A stretch of 64,000 nt of DNA from Dipetalonema caudispina (Eukaryota; Nematoda; Chromadorea; Rhabditida; Onchocercidae), in NCBI GenBank assembly GCA_013365325.1, contig JABVXV010000031.1, positions 310,001 to 374,000 on the forward strand. Reading direction: 5' to 3'. The translations under genes and the position numbers were made by a program. Below are positions 24,791 through 37,800 of the stretch, piece by piece. Numbering within the stretch: the stretch's first letter is position 1; every line of letters starts with the position of its first letter. The notes under the pieces were generated by a model, which saw only the letters and a list, made by a program, of their open reading frames with translations, had not been told where the DNA came from and made no database searches.

Positions 24791-27255
24791 TCGGTAAAAT
24801 TGCGACCAGACAGAATGGAAAGTGAGATTTTCTGGAAAAATTTGAAGTGGCAAAAAAGCTTCAAATTAATTCAAATTCAAAAGCGAAAAATGATCATTTT
24901 ACTTAACAGTACATAACTAAAATATTCAACGATTTTAACTTAAAAGAGAAAGCGATAAGGAACAACTTTTTCTCAAAAAAATCTGAGCAGCAAAATAAAT
25001 TTTTACCTCAGCTATCAGAAATGCAATCTATGAAATATTATTTTCAGCTTCTGTTAGTTAGTTATCTCATCACTAAGCTGAATAGCTTAAATCAGCAATT
25101 AACAATTAAACCCTTGAAGTAATCCTAAATCAATCAAATTGGAAGTAACTAAATTGTAATTAGAAAAGAGTTTCCTGGTTGGACATCAGAAATTTAAAGA
25201 ATTCTCTCGAAACCTTTAATCATTCCGTTATATTTTAGAGTTTACAGAGTCCTATCTCTTTTTGAGCTTATCACTTCTACTTCAATTGAAAATGTAAGGA
25301 ATAAGCTAGGAAGTTGAAAATGGAATATGCCAAAGGTAAATGAGCTTGAAAGGCAACCTTCTAAAAGTAGTGAACGAAGTAGAAATGAGTTGCTTCTGTT
25401 AACGAATCTGAACGATTAATGATGACAGTCATAGCAAAGGGAAGGGTATCGGAGAGGGAGGAAATGAAGAGAGAAAGAAATGGCCGATATTTAAACCGGT
25501 TCAAGAAAGAAAGATAGGAAAAGCAGTTGTAGTTCATTCTACCGGGTACCGCGTATCTTAGCATTCAACGTGGACGTTGACAAAATTTCAACTAATCCAT
25601 CCAGTCTGCCTTACACACTATCAAACTGAATGGGCCAATCCCGTCTTCAACAATTTGAAAACTTTTCTGACAAATATAAATGGTTGGCAGATGAGGAGAA
25701 AGAATGAGGGAGAAAGATTGTTACGATTTTAGAAGCAGAGAGAGAGGGAAAAGAAGACTTCACAATTTTACACGATAGGAAGGAAAAATTTGTGAAATTG
25801 CAGTGAACTGGCGGCTGTTACCGATGATACATATGGCCCTTAGTACTGGCGAGCAGATGTATAAGTGTGATATACATTAAGATTAATAATGGACTTCGAA
25901 GAATTAAGATTCTCATACCTTTTGCTACAGTTTTAGAACTTTTGCGAAAAAGAAAATAATAAGCCTGCTTGATTTCATCAGTCAGTTCTTTTTTCGATCT
26001 CAAAACTTTCTCTATTTTAAATGAAGAAATAGTAATTTTTCTTTGAATAGTTCTGTTTTAAAAACTTTAAAGTTTTCAAATTTGCAAAAGCAACAGTTAA
26101 CGGTGTTCATAAACCTTTCAGAATTTTTGTGTGAATTAATCAAACCTCTAAAAGATAAAAGCTTCCTCCTTCAAGGCTCAAATTACAAAATATTCCATCC
26201 CAATCAATAGTAATTAAATGATGAACAAGCACAAGTTTACCATTTGAATTATACCCGACCATTGTCCATTTCTGCATTCCTTCTACTATCATACTTCGCT
26301 CGTTGCTGTCATCAACAATTTTATATTACGAAGTTTTATATCAAGAAACTACACTATGTAAAAATATTTCTTATAAATTTCAGGTTCTCTCATTCATGTG
26401 CTGTAATCAATTCTAATTAACTCACTGCTCCTTTGAATTTGTTTTCGATCAACGCCATCGTAACAACTCATTACAAATTTACATCGTATCTGTGCAATAA
26501 TAAATTATCATTCCTATTTTTCTGGTAAAATTGTATTCATTTTAACGAACTTCCCTTCAGTATTATGCTAAATATCGTTTATAACGATTATTGCCATTAT
26601 CGTTATAATATTACTATTATTATTATTATTGCAGAAAGAAATATTGCTACTCAGTCGAAGTTTAGAGACCTTTCCCTGCTCGGGTCATTGTTTGGGAGCG
26701 GAGAAGTATTTTCTGAGCTTTTGTTAGCACTCTTTAGCCTATGTGTAACCCCTAGTGGATTTAGTTATTCTCTGTCATCCTGATCCCGATCATTCCCAGA
26801 TCATCGCTCAAATCGTTTCACATTGTATCGAGTACTTACTACAATTCTTTTTGCCTCTCAACCATGGGGTTCTTTCGTGTTGTTCGACTTCTTCTCTTGT
26901 CAACTTCAACAACTTGATAATAATCTTTTGAATTACAATAATATATCCTCGAGATGATGCCTAAGTTTTCTTATCACTTCGTTTATTAAAAGGTCAGAAA
27001 AGCCCAAAACTTTTTTCACTTTTTATTATATTCCTTACTCTTACCACTTTTCCACAATTGATATTCGTACTTCTGACAGAAAGATTTGACTTATCAATTA
27101 TAAGGATACTTTTCTTATGGGACTCCATTCTTTTCAATGGAGCAATTCTCCCTTACAGTACTTTATTATCACTTTATCAACTTGTTGTTATCTTCCGTCT
27201 CTTCCTGTTCTTCTGGAAAGATATTTCTTAGAGATCATTGTATTCCTTTTCTCCA

Positions 27256-28122
27256 TTAACAATTAAACATTAAATATTCAACTTTATCTCTTTACTTTCA
27301 TCCTTCATCATAAAAGTTATCCGCCAGGTATCATTTCAGTCATCTCTGAGGCACATTAATTTCAAGATATAATTATAAAACCAATTTTGTCTGCTTATTA
27401 GTCTTCTTGGCCTGTGATTTAGAGTTGCACTCAAATTTGGCATATCTTCAGTTTCTTCCCCGTTGCTTTAATCTAATTTGAATATTCTTGTACACTTTAC
27501 GCTTACCCAAACATGATCTGTTCACCACTCAGAATTTTTGAAATCGTTATTGATTATTTCGAAATTCAGTCATTAATGCATTCTACCTGTTGGAATTGGA
27601 CAGTTTACTAATTCTATATCACTTCCAGTATTCCCCTGACCTTTTACCATCATCTTCAAATCCTTCAATGCCTTCACTTTCATTTTACAATGTTTCCTTT
27701 TATTGGTAAATTCAGTTGCATTTCAATCTTTCCATTATGAACAAAGAAGTGCAGTAAAGTGAGATATCACTTGTGATGATATGTTTCAGTTTCTTTAGTA
27801 ACTGGACGAACCTTTTCCCTCTTCTTTTTTTGTGAGCAACAGTAATCCTTCTGAATCAGTTCCTGAATCCACGTCCATCAGATTCCCTCACTCTTCTTTC
27901 CAGCTTAACTTTAGCGAACTTTCTTCACTTTCATCCTTTATCTCTTTCTTTAATGTTGTTGCCTGGTCATAACTGTTCGGCCTTCTACCCTGACCACTCA
28001 ATAAAAGGTACAGGGTCTTGTAGCTTATTTAACATTGAATGTCTAGAAACCACAATATCCCGCTTAGACTCGGGCATCATCCAACCAATTTTCCTCCCCT
28101 TTTGGAGGTATCTGCGTGGATA
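27256..28122. repeat. dispersed 0.87-kb repeat, copy 1
   Basis: This segment recurs at 56727-57592 in the same orientation with a constant offset of 29471 bases, so the two align without gaps. From about 27286 to 28098 I saw no difference in the lines compared. The first 30 and last 25 bases differ at several positions. There is no clear terminal inverted repeat, target duplication or convincing open frame, so its class is unknown. Confidence 0.9.
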
Positions 28123-28959
28123 GCGAACCACTTGACAGATAAGATAAGCTTGCCATAAACATGTCAAATTCCATATCCATTCTGCTGACATTTTTGCTCA
28201 AATAGTGGAATTTTTTGAGAGGAATTTCAGTACCTTATCCTAAGGGTCGATAGCATGACAGATAGAATTTCTTTTTCTCCTTGACATTCTTGTTTGGTAT
28301 CGGACAGCAAACGGTTCCGTTTCAGATGTTGAAAAATATCTTTCCGATGACAAAAATAGTGCTGCCTTGTTGGCGAGAAAGTCTTGTCATTGATCGGTTG
28401 TTATCATTATTATTATTGCAGTTTTGTGTTACATTATCAGAAAATGATACGATGATAAATTCTGTAGGCAGTTAGCAGAAAGCAGAACTACTTTTGCGTG
28501 CTATTTACTAATTGATGGAAGAACAACTAAATATAAATTAACCGAATGAAAGACGTTGAAAAATATATTTTGGCTAAGATTGCCAACTTTTATGATAAAA
28601 TAATTTTTCTGAAAGTTCACGGTAACAAATTATTTAATGGCTTATTAAAGATAGCTTACTTCAAGAAGTGATAATTGGGTAATGTAAAGTTCTCTAATTA
28701 ATCGGTAGTGTTTAGTGACTATCAAAAGACAATTTTTCAGTATTAGTTTTCATCAGTTCAACATCTCTCTCCTTGGTGTCTGCAGAAATAAATGAGAGCG
28801 ATAGAAGGTAATTAAGAAAAAAGAATCGTCTGGAAAGATGTTTAGAAACAAATCAGATACAAATAGTATTATTCAATTTAGATCGATATGATGTCTACAA
28901 GTTTATTTCAAAATTAATTTGTCCGCAACAGAAAGTTGAACGTGGCAAGCGGTATTGTA

Positions 28960-29006
28960 TGTGTGTGTGTGTGTGTGTATGTGTGTGTGTGTGTATGTGT
29001 GTGTGT

Positions 29007-29045
<39 letters not shown>

Positions 29046-29054
29046 TTTGTTTGT
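28960..29054. repeat. TG/TATG microsatellite
   Basis: About 95 bases of TG dinucleotides interrupted at intervals by TATG and ending in TTTG units. Poly-His/Thr open frames on the opposite strand come from this repeat and are not genes. Confidence 0.95.
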
Positions 29055-29528
29055 GATATACAGAATTGGAAGATGAATACCGCACAGAAACCAGTATTTT
29101 GTTGAATTAGTTGGCTGCAAAGAGGACAGCGCCGCGCGACAACACTGATGATTGCAAAAAGATGGCTGTTATAGTTTCTGTTTTAGTATATCTTCATCAC
29201 CTGTATATTTGGAGCGATTCTCGGATGTATGTCCCTTGAAATTTTTGTTTTTTTAAAAAAAAAATTCTTTCCGGAGGATTTCCAGCGATCATAGAATTCC
29301 GGGAATGCGAACAATCCTAGCAGTTTTTTCTTTCCAATTTTGATTTTAAAAATGTTTTCCCAAAAAAAAAAAAGGAAAAAAAAAAACCTTTTAATGCTTG
29401 ATATGAATTAATGCTAGCGCATAATTGTCAACAGTGAAAATTTCATAGGAAATGGTGTGGAATTCACTGATCATTTGTTCGTTCAAACTTCCAAATAATT
29501 GTATTTGTTTATGAAAGGGAAAGCTTTG

Positions 29529-29550
29529 TTTTTTTTTTTTTTTTTTTTTT
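29529..29550. repeat. poly(T) tract
   Basis: An uninterrupted run of about 22 T residues. No associated element was recognised. Confidence 0.8.
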
Positions 29551-29953
29551 GGCTTTACACAACTCATTAGATAAAAAGAATTAATTACTGTTCAAAGATG
29601 TAAGTGAATTTTACAAGTGAACTGTCTCGTCCTAGAAGTTTCCCGACAACTCATTTATGTCCTTCCTCTTCATCTTTAGTATCAATGAAGTTGCTCTACA
29701 ATATTGTATTTACTTCTGTTGAATTTCCCAACAAAATGCAACTAAATATATTAATACACAGCTCCTATCAAATAGTAAACTCAATCTGATTCCTAATCAG
29801 TGATACAGTGATCTTTCTTATAAAGATATCATTCCCTTGCATTTTGCATTCCATTCTATAGCTCCTATCACAACCCATACTTCGTGACTGATGTTCAACA
29901 TTAATAACAGATCGAAATGGAGTACTTGTATTGGAACTGTCTCTCTTGACAGT

Positions 29954-29963
29954 ATATTTCCAG
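29954..29963 (+). promoter_or_regulatory. candidate spliced-leader acceptor of the phosphatase-like gene
   Basis: ATATTTCCAG ends 12 bases before the ATG at 29976. This fits a trans-splice acceptor and supports the chosen start. Confidence 0.5.
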
Positions 29964-29975
29964 GAGTAACGGTAC

Positions 29976-32900
29976 ATGCTTATATGTTGGTATGTGGCAT
30001 TGTATTGCATAGTTCTCAGTTTGGAACAAGATATTCATTTAGTACCAGAAATATCGACTACAATTGACGAAAATGCAAAACTGGTAATATTTGGTATGAG
30101 ACATGGCCATTGCCATCCGGGAAAGTTTTTGGACGAGAATACGCGAACTTGGGGTTTTGAAGGAGTCAATGAATTAACACAGGTCTGAATTTTTCATTTC
30201 CTTCCAATTCTTTTTTTGAAGCTTCAGGTCATGCAAATTTATATGCTCAATAACTTATGTGAATTTAAGAGTTGATTCGGATTAAAGTAACAATTGAATT
30301 TCAAACTGAACTCAGTTAACGGTTGACTTGAACTAACTTAAAGCCTAAAGCACGTGCAGCATTAGCCCTTCCGAGATTTTCCATTTGCAAAACTGCGTGA
30401 TTTCTCGATCATTCAATGTAACTTATTTTTTAACGCAAATATTCACATTGAAAGTGCGCCCTGAAAGAAGCTAACTATTCCAGTGGTCAAACAACTACGA
30501 CTGATTAGACCGTATTTTTTCTAATGATAATTTTTATTAGTGCAGTTTGGCAAGCGTGAAGGATTTGGTTTTGGTAAAGAGCTTCGTGAATTTGTTGGTC
30601 CCTTAGTTGGTAACAATTATATGCGACATGAGGTGACATTCTATACTTCTAGCTCCAATCGTTGTCAAATGACGCTACAGGTATTAAACGAATTTTTGCA
30701 CCATTTTCACGATAATTAAAACAAATTGTAGAACTTACCTAGAGGTCTTGGTGTACAACCATGCCAAGAAATGAAATCATTGCACTTTACTTATTGCATT
30801 TTAACACTAAATAAATTTTTTTATATTCTAGTAATAATTTGCACTGTATTAGAAAGAATAAATGGATGACTGTTCTGATCTGATCTTCCAAATTTCAATA
30901 CGATATCATTTTTTCAGGTCGTTATGGCAGGTTTCTATCCGCCAGATACATTCGCCGAATGGAATCACGCTCTGGAATGGTCACCGGTACCATATAACAT
31001 CGATGATCCAATGTTACGAATTTATTCCGTCCCAAATTGTAGCAGCACACAACGAGGTGATCTAGCAATGATAAGCTCTTATTTTAACTTCTGAAAACAT
31101 GAAACATTTCCTTGAAGGATAAGTAGAACATTTAAATTGGATAAACTAAGTAAAGAATTTGAAGGTAACAAGTTGTAAATGGGTAAACTGAAGTCGACAT
31201 GCATTTCTGGTTAATGTTGGTCTAAAAAAGTATCAACCAGAAATGTATGATTAATGTTGTTACTTTTTTAGACCTATGGTTGGTTTTTGTGTCACCATTT
31301 TCACAGGCTTCATGAAAATCAAATCATTGTATTCAGAAATGGTTTAGATATTTTTCGAACTACATATAGAATAAACATTACTGTTCAGCTTGGGAGCCAA
31401 TTATTCGTGACAGTTTACCTGAATTAGTTCATATGACCACTGCAAATGCTCAATTATTGGATTACATAGCGAAACACACTGGATGGAACAGATCAATTGA
31501 AAGCGCTTCCTATCTGGCAGATAATATCTTAGAAATGGTCAGTTCTTTCGTTAGCTTACAAATAATGCATTTTTATATTGGTATGCTAATAGTATTTATT
31601 TACTGTTATGCCTTTTTAAGTTTATATTCTCTCTTCTTGGCAGGTATGGAATGAAAGAAGAAAACACGGAAGAATGGACTTTAAACAGAAGTGTCATTTC
31701 AATCTAAAAATTTTCGATAAAATTCAAGACATTGCTCAAATTTTGAATTCCATTTCACTACAAAATTTCAGACTGTCAAGCTGTATAAAAGTGTGGGAGA
31801 TGTGACTCGAATCGAGAAATTTTTGTAGTTATATGTTATTACTTACATCCGGATTATCTGAAACGAATCTTCCTAAGGTTTTAGAATTTGTACAACACAA
31901 GCTTACCGGATTGGATTGAACGGCCTACTTCGGAAGAATTTGGTAAAAGATCGATGAAAGAAGCCATAATGATGTTCCTAGAAAAGCATTCACTTACCTG
32001 TGTCGACTATGAGCCGTGTCGCGATATTATGGGTGGTATCTGGCTCAATCACATTTTGACCACTCTGCGTAATACTGTTGATGGCCAGCAGACTCAAAAA
32101 TTTATCGGTTATGTTTCGGTAAGTCCTCATGACGGATAAGTGGCCAAGGCATAGACGGAAGCAATAGCAAAATCCAAAGCTGTCTCCCTAAATCTGTGCA
32201 AATCACTTTTTAGATATTTGTTTAAATTTATTTAGGTTTTTTTCCCTACTAAACTCGAAAATTTGCTACTTTTCAAGTTCGATGAAGAATAGACTGGTGA
32301 AGTAACGAGTGATGAGGAAGGAAAGGAAAGGGGTTTTGTACCGTGAATTTTAATACATTATTCAAAATCGGACTCAAATATATTTCTATTGATTAGAATA
32401 ATTATTTCTTGTAAAAAGTTGTTGAAATGATAGGAGAGATGAGAGATTCGATGAATATTACGTAGCGAACTTTATAGTTCAATTCGTTCAATTTTTGAGA
32501 CATTAATTGATGTTGGGCACTGTCATAGGGAAAATTTGACCCTTTGTATCGGCTAGCTGAAAATATTGCAATTCCCAATGTACCTCACCGGTTTGCTTGC
32601 TTCTCAGGCGTAACCTTTCTATCGAAACCCAAAAAGCTACAGTGTGCTAAACTCGGACGGAAAGCAGATACTGACGTGACATTTATTTTCTATGCAAATT
32701 CGGCTTAGGGAAAAGCCTTCTTCCTGGGTCAGCCATTGAGGTAATCATTACCGGTTTTCACATACAATCCATTTTCTATTGCATAAGATAATCCGATCGT
32801 GAAATGATATATTGTTGAAATTAGAATTAGAGAAGATAACACTGCGACACTTCAAAACAGCGAGGGTTTTTTTTTTTTTTTTTTTAATTATTAGTTAGCT

Positions 32901-34737
32901 CATAAGATAGCTTATTTAATGACCTTATTACTTTCTTAGTTTGCTTGAAATTCTGAATAAGGATGGGATGGATGACATTGAATTCCTTAGCTACTTCTCG
33001 TATACTGTAAGAGAATTAACCTCGATAATTACTCTCTACTGGTCAAACTTTGGATGGATGGCCGGATATTATCATCAAATTCCTCATACATTTTTTGGAA
33101 TTAGCACTGTTTAAGCAGTTTCTGGATTAAAATATTATTGATATTACGGTTTACTTTTGCTTCATACGACCTATTTTTAATTTAGATGTGAAAATTGTGT
33201 CAAACATCATCAAATTCAAATTAAACATAGAATAAATAACAAATGATGAAGCACATTAAAATGATTTTGTAATCCAACTCAACCACATTTATTCGAGAAT
33301 ATATTTCAATAACAGCAAATTGCCATATAAAAACAGCAATTACTTTTCACCAGTCCAAATACATCCACCCTCAAAGCTAAAGGAATAGTTGCAGCATGCA
33401 GCTAATATGCCGATATCTACCACAGCATGACTGAAAAAGCAGAAATTTTTGATAGAAATAGTTGATTGGTGATACTGTAAGGTAATTTCTCTATCTATCC
33501 ATGGGTTCGGACGGTAATGAAAAGATTTGGAGGGAATTTTTTGGGAGAACTTAAACATTGTGATGCATAAGTTGTAGTATTCCAGAAATTCGGGTAGCAT
33601 AATATTGGAAAAGACAATAAATATCTTCGGGTCAATTGGATACAGGTTGGCAGAACGGCTAAAGGTAAAAATAGTAAACAGATCTGAAGATGAAAAGATT
33701 GCTAAAAATTTTCTGACGAGGAACAGCTGCGAAATTGAGAGAGGACAGAAAAGATCAATCGTATTCGTGACAGTAATTGAAAGTACGATACATAATTGCT
33801 ATGAATTATACATATGCCATTTTTTTGAATTCATTTCCGAAAATATTAAGTCAAAGTTTACTTATAGCATTTGGAAGTGACACTATCAGTGATGAAATTA
33901 TTAAAAATAAATCAAACCTATTTGGATGCGGCAGCTGGTTTCTTGATGGAATATCGCGAGAAACCATATAAATCCATTAGACTCCTGTTTCATGAAGCAA
34001 TAGCTATCGACAGACATATCATTCGACAGGTAATCATAATAACAGCTACTATTACTGCATGATATTATGTATAACATAGTTATTTAGCTATCATTTGTAT
34101 AGGTTAGGAACTAGCAGCAATTGTTTTTTAATAGCTCGATTCCGGTACGGATTAGTCTTTCTATTTTGTGCCCAATTGCTCGTCATATTCTAACTAAACT
34201 CATTTGCTTCAACAGTTATATATTCGGTGAGTGATACCTAAATATCCATTTCTACAAAACTTGCTTTCATCCAATTCTCTTCATCCATTCTCCTAAGCAA
34301 CGAAGTTTCAGCCCAGTATCAAACAAGACTGTAAAATTGAAGAAACTCTCCTGAAACATTAGATTAAGTTTTCTTGGCTTAATTTAGAATATTTAGATTT
34401 TCCTGAAATCCTGAAATTTAATTCAATTTGCAAACAGGCCGAATACCTTGAAGAATTGGAGAAACTAAGCGACCCAAATCACTGGATACCGTTCGAATCA
34501 TTCTATCAACTAGTTAAAGATAAAGCAATTGCGAATTGGGAAGAAGCCTGCGGTCGAAAAGTAACACAATGTGTATCATCAGGAAGTGATAATGAGATGC
34601 TATCGCAGATGACTGTTATTGATATTAATAATGATGGTACTTTCGTTAACCGCCATATCACTTCGTTGGCCCCGTCTGTTGTTTCTTTATGTAACATTAT
34701 AATACATTTATTAGTCATCCTATTATTTATTTCATAA
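29976..34737 (+). CDS. secreted histidine acid phosphatase-family protein, probably catalytically inactive
   Basis: Seven exons in phase: 29976-30182, 30546-30680, 30918-31056, 31389-31537, 31885-32118, 33868-34029 and 34438-34737, giving 441 residues, a usual length for the family. It has a signal peptide (MLICWYVALYCIVLS). Family blocks are GMRHGHCHPG (residues 40-49, the RHGxRxP site), TWGFEGVNELT, GKELREFVGPLV, SSSNRCQMTLQ, YNTSLPDWI and AAAGFLMEYREKPYKSIRLL. The C-terminal 20 residues are hydrophobic, giving a membrane or GPI anchor. The nucleophilic His43 and Arg42 are kept. However, Arg46 of the motif is Cys, and the HD proton-donor site reads HL (residues 289-290) in the best splice model. 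The family normally removes phosphate from phosphomonoesters at acid pH. Here a non-enzymatic or altered role is more likely. C. elegans has a large pho/acp family; the exact orthologue is not assigned. Confidence 0.85.
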
Positions 34738-34801
34738 GAGGCCAATTGTTGTTATGAATCGGTCCAGAACAAAACAGTCTCAGATTTGTCCACACAAGTT
34801 G

Positions 34802-34807
34802 AATAAA
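34802..34807 (+). terminator. poly(A) signal of the phosphatase-like gene
   Basis: AATAAA lies about 65 bases after the stop codon, a normal nematode 3' UTR distance. Confidence 0.55.
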
Positions 34808-37800
34808 AATATATGGTCACACAACAATAACATACCTGGCTCAGGTATAGTTATAATACTGATAATGAAGAAAGCAATGGATCATACCGATCACTTTCAA
34901 GGGAGTTTTGTCTTATCTTGCAGATACAAATACTGAAAACTTTCCTCCTCCATTTCTCTTACTTTTTCTATGGCTTCGATTCCACCTGGAATGTCATGTT
35001 CGATTTTAAAATATAACGGAGTTTTCGTTCAATTACTAATAATTAGCCAAACTTTCTTCAAGTATTTTAAGCTTATTTGGACTTCGCTGAAAAATTAATT
35101 ACATTCATTTGAATTCCATTAATCTCATTCTTTTTTTAAAGCTTCCTGCAGTGTTCTCATGATTTAGCGTTCGATTCGTTATTGCGGAGTTGAATAGTTA
35201 GTTATGTTTAGTTTAAGTAATTAAGAATAACATACTGGATGTTTTCCGGATATTTTGATACTTTCACACTTGCAAAGTTATTAATTTCGCATAAAAGACT
35301 TTTACACTGTTCATTAACATTAAATTGATACAAAGATCTGCATGCCGCCAATCGATGCTACGACGTCGAAATTTTGCTTGATTTCTTGTATTTCTTCAAT
35401 GCTTAGCCTATTCTTTTCTCTATCATTCATATTTCTCAATAACAAGCCTTATTTGATTTTGCCAAATTGTTCCGTGGTAATATTGTATTTTTTCTATTTC
35501 GAAAATTATACAAATATTCAAGTAAATAGGCTTGTGATTATTTCTAGGATGTTTCGATATAACTATGCTTTTGATTGGCTTGAAATAGGTATTTTCTAAG
35601 CTTTGGATTACCAAATTTCTGATTTTATGATTCTCACTGTGATATTGTTTCGCCTATGGCCTTTTAATAAATGGTATGAAAATTGCTGTCTGTGGTGATT
35701 GCATGCAAATGATACTAATTTATTGCACTTGCGGGAAGAGTAAGTTACACAGAAGGTTCCTTAATGAATTACAACTTTTTGTCGCACTATTAATGAATTC
35801 ACACTTTTCAATTTGTTAAATACAAGACTTTTGTTTTATCTAAATGAAGAACTCAAATTGATGAAAGTTTGCGATTACTTGAGGGATAAGTATGTATGCT
35901 TTTGTTTGCAGAGCACTTGATTTGAGGAATTGTTGCTGTACAGCTTAGGAGATTTAAAATTTGCATTTTTGAAAAGAGAGCAACAGTTTGATACATACAG
36001 TTCATGATAAAGTTTCACATGATCTTGAGGATATTGTTTGGAGAATGATGATGATATGGGAGAAGGTATTTGTAGGATGCGCCAGTAGCCCACTGACCTG
36101 GATAACCTTCCCTTTTCCAATCATCACTGATGACCGAGTGCTGGTGATTTGTGCGCACGACTTTGACATACCAGATGACAATGGGGCATGGGGGGTCGCG
36201 ACATCTTTTGCAACCTTTTGACATTAAATAATATCCCATGTTAAGTCGGGGGAATTTACTAACACAAGAGAAAGTATCTTCTCCATCCTACCTTCCCATT
36301 CCCTTTTCCCATCCTTTCTCTGTTTCTAATCGAATTCCAATTTTTATTTAGTTTTTAAAATTTTAACTCGAAATTTTGCACCATGATGAGGACAATCAGA
36401 AATTTTGAAATTTTCAGAAACAATATTATATTTTCAGAGCAATTCTGAAAGCAAAATAAACATTTAGATGCTTAAATTTTTGTCATAGTTCATATCACCA
36501 TTGATAATTAGGTTGACTGATTAAATTTTCAATTCCTTTTGTCAATTTTTTATTCGGAATTTTCAGACTAAAATTTACAATCAAGCACGAAGTATTGCTG
36601 CGTTTTTCTTTAAAGTTAATAGCGGAACAATATGGAAACAGTGAAATTGCATCAATCGAAGAGAGTTTTCTGGAAAAAGTAAGCTGTACATTTTGATTCC
36701 TTAGTAGTAGCACAAATTGCGAGATAGCATTTTCCAGTTTGGATCGGAACCAGTAAACGTTACTGTCCCATGGAAATATATTCAGGATGTGCTCTTTTCA
36801 TTCGGCAAATCCCAGAAAACTTTATTCCAGAACTGTGAGAATAATTCATTCCTACAAAAACGAGAAAAGGTTAGTCGAGAATCGTAAACGAAGCTTAGTT
36901 GTACCAAATCCAGTCCATTCGTCCTTCTGACCGATTTCAAACGTCAGCCTTCCTGTTTGCAATATGAATTTATCAACAACGGATTTTCGAGTGGTTGTTT
37001 TCATTTTTTCAAATATCTCTCAAGATTTTTTGGATAGAAATTAAAAAAAAAACAGATATGGGGATATTTGTATATAACAAAACTATTCAATTTGTACTCA
37101 GCGTTTCATCTAAACTAGAACGATTGGATTGAGTTCAGTCCTGGTTCAATAGGTTTAAGTATAAATGATCAACATAACGGATGATATGTGGATTGCATTG
37201 TTTGTTGTAAAGCGAATTGCTGTATTTCAACGACCCTTGTAATTTGTTTAACTTTGTTCAAGTAATTAGATTTGAATGATTTGGAGTATAATATTTTATC
37301 TTTGATTTCTCTTATTAATTGCTTAACTTATTTAGTTACTTCAGCATTCGACTCTACCTGCCAAGATCGGTTAATCGTTCAAGTCATCTGTTGGCATGTG
37401 TCTTTTCTTTTCCAATTTTAATTTTACCTATCTGCACCGCCACACTCGTAATGATGGTAATGGTAGTGGTGGCGGTGACGAACAGCAATCAGGATTAGTA
37501 CTTTCGTGGAAATGAGGTTACATGGAGGTCGGTCAGCATCACTTCTATGAATGTGGATGCATCCGTCATGTCTGTCCAACCTTCTGGATTGTAACCACCG
37601 CCATTTCTCGGAATCGCCCTTCCTGCTCGCTTTCCGTATGTTGCTGCTTTCTCTCTTCTCACGGTTTCTACTCTTTTCAACCATATCACTTCCACTAATG
37701 TACTCCTTGCTTAGTCAATTTTCAGGATTATCCCATCAGGATATTTACGCTTCCTTCCTTCTTTCCTTATCTTTCTCTCTGTTATCTCCGCTGTGTTGTT

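Larger units (their letters stand above)
24791..29960. other. 5.2-kb intergenic region between divergent genes
   Basis: This lies between the FKBP start (-) and the phosphatase start (+), so both promoters should be here. Positions 26500-28200 are markedly pyrimidine-rich on the plus strand. It contains one copy of the dispersed 0.87-kb repeat, a long TG microsatellite and a T tract. Short frames such as 26565-26783 and 27985-28191 carry no recognisable motif. Confidence 0.5.

Noticed and set aside
28903..29120. His/Thr-rich open frames on the minus strand
   Set aside because: They are translations of the TG microsatellite at 28960-29054.
31645..31806. Possible extra phosphatase exon starting VWNERRKHG after a GGCAG acceptor
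   Set aside because: It runs to a stop and has no donor in the phase needed for exon 31885; exon 31537 joins 31885 directly in phase.
33605..33880. 91-codon plus-strand frame in the phosphatase gene
   Set aside because: It lies in the intron before exon 33868, in a different frame from that exon, with no similarity recognised.
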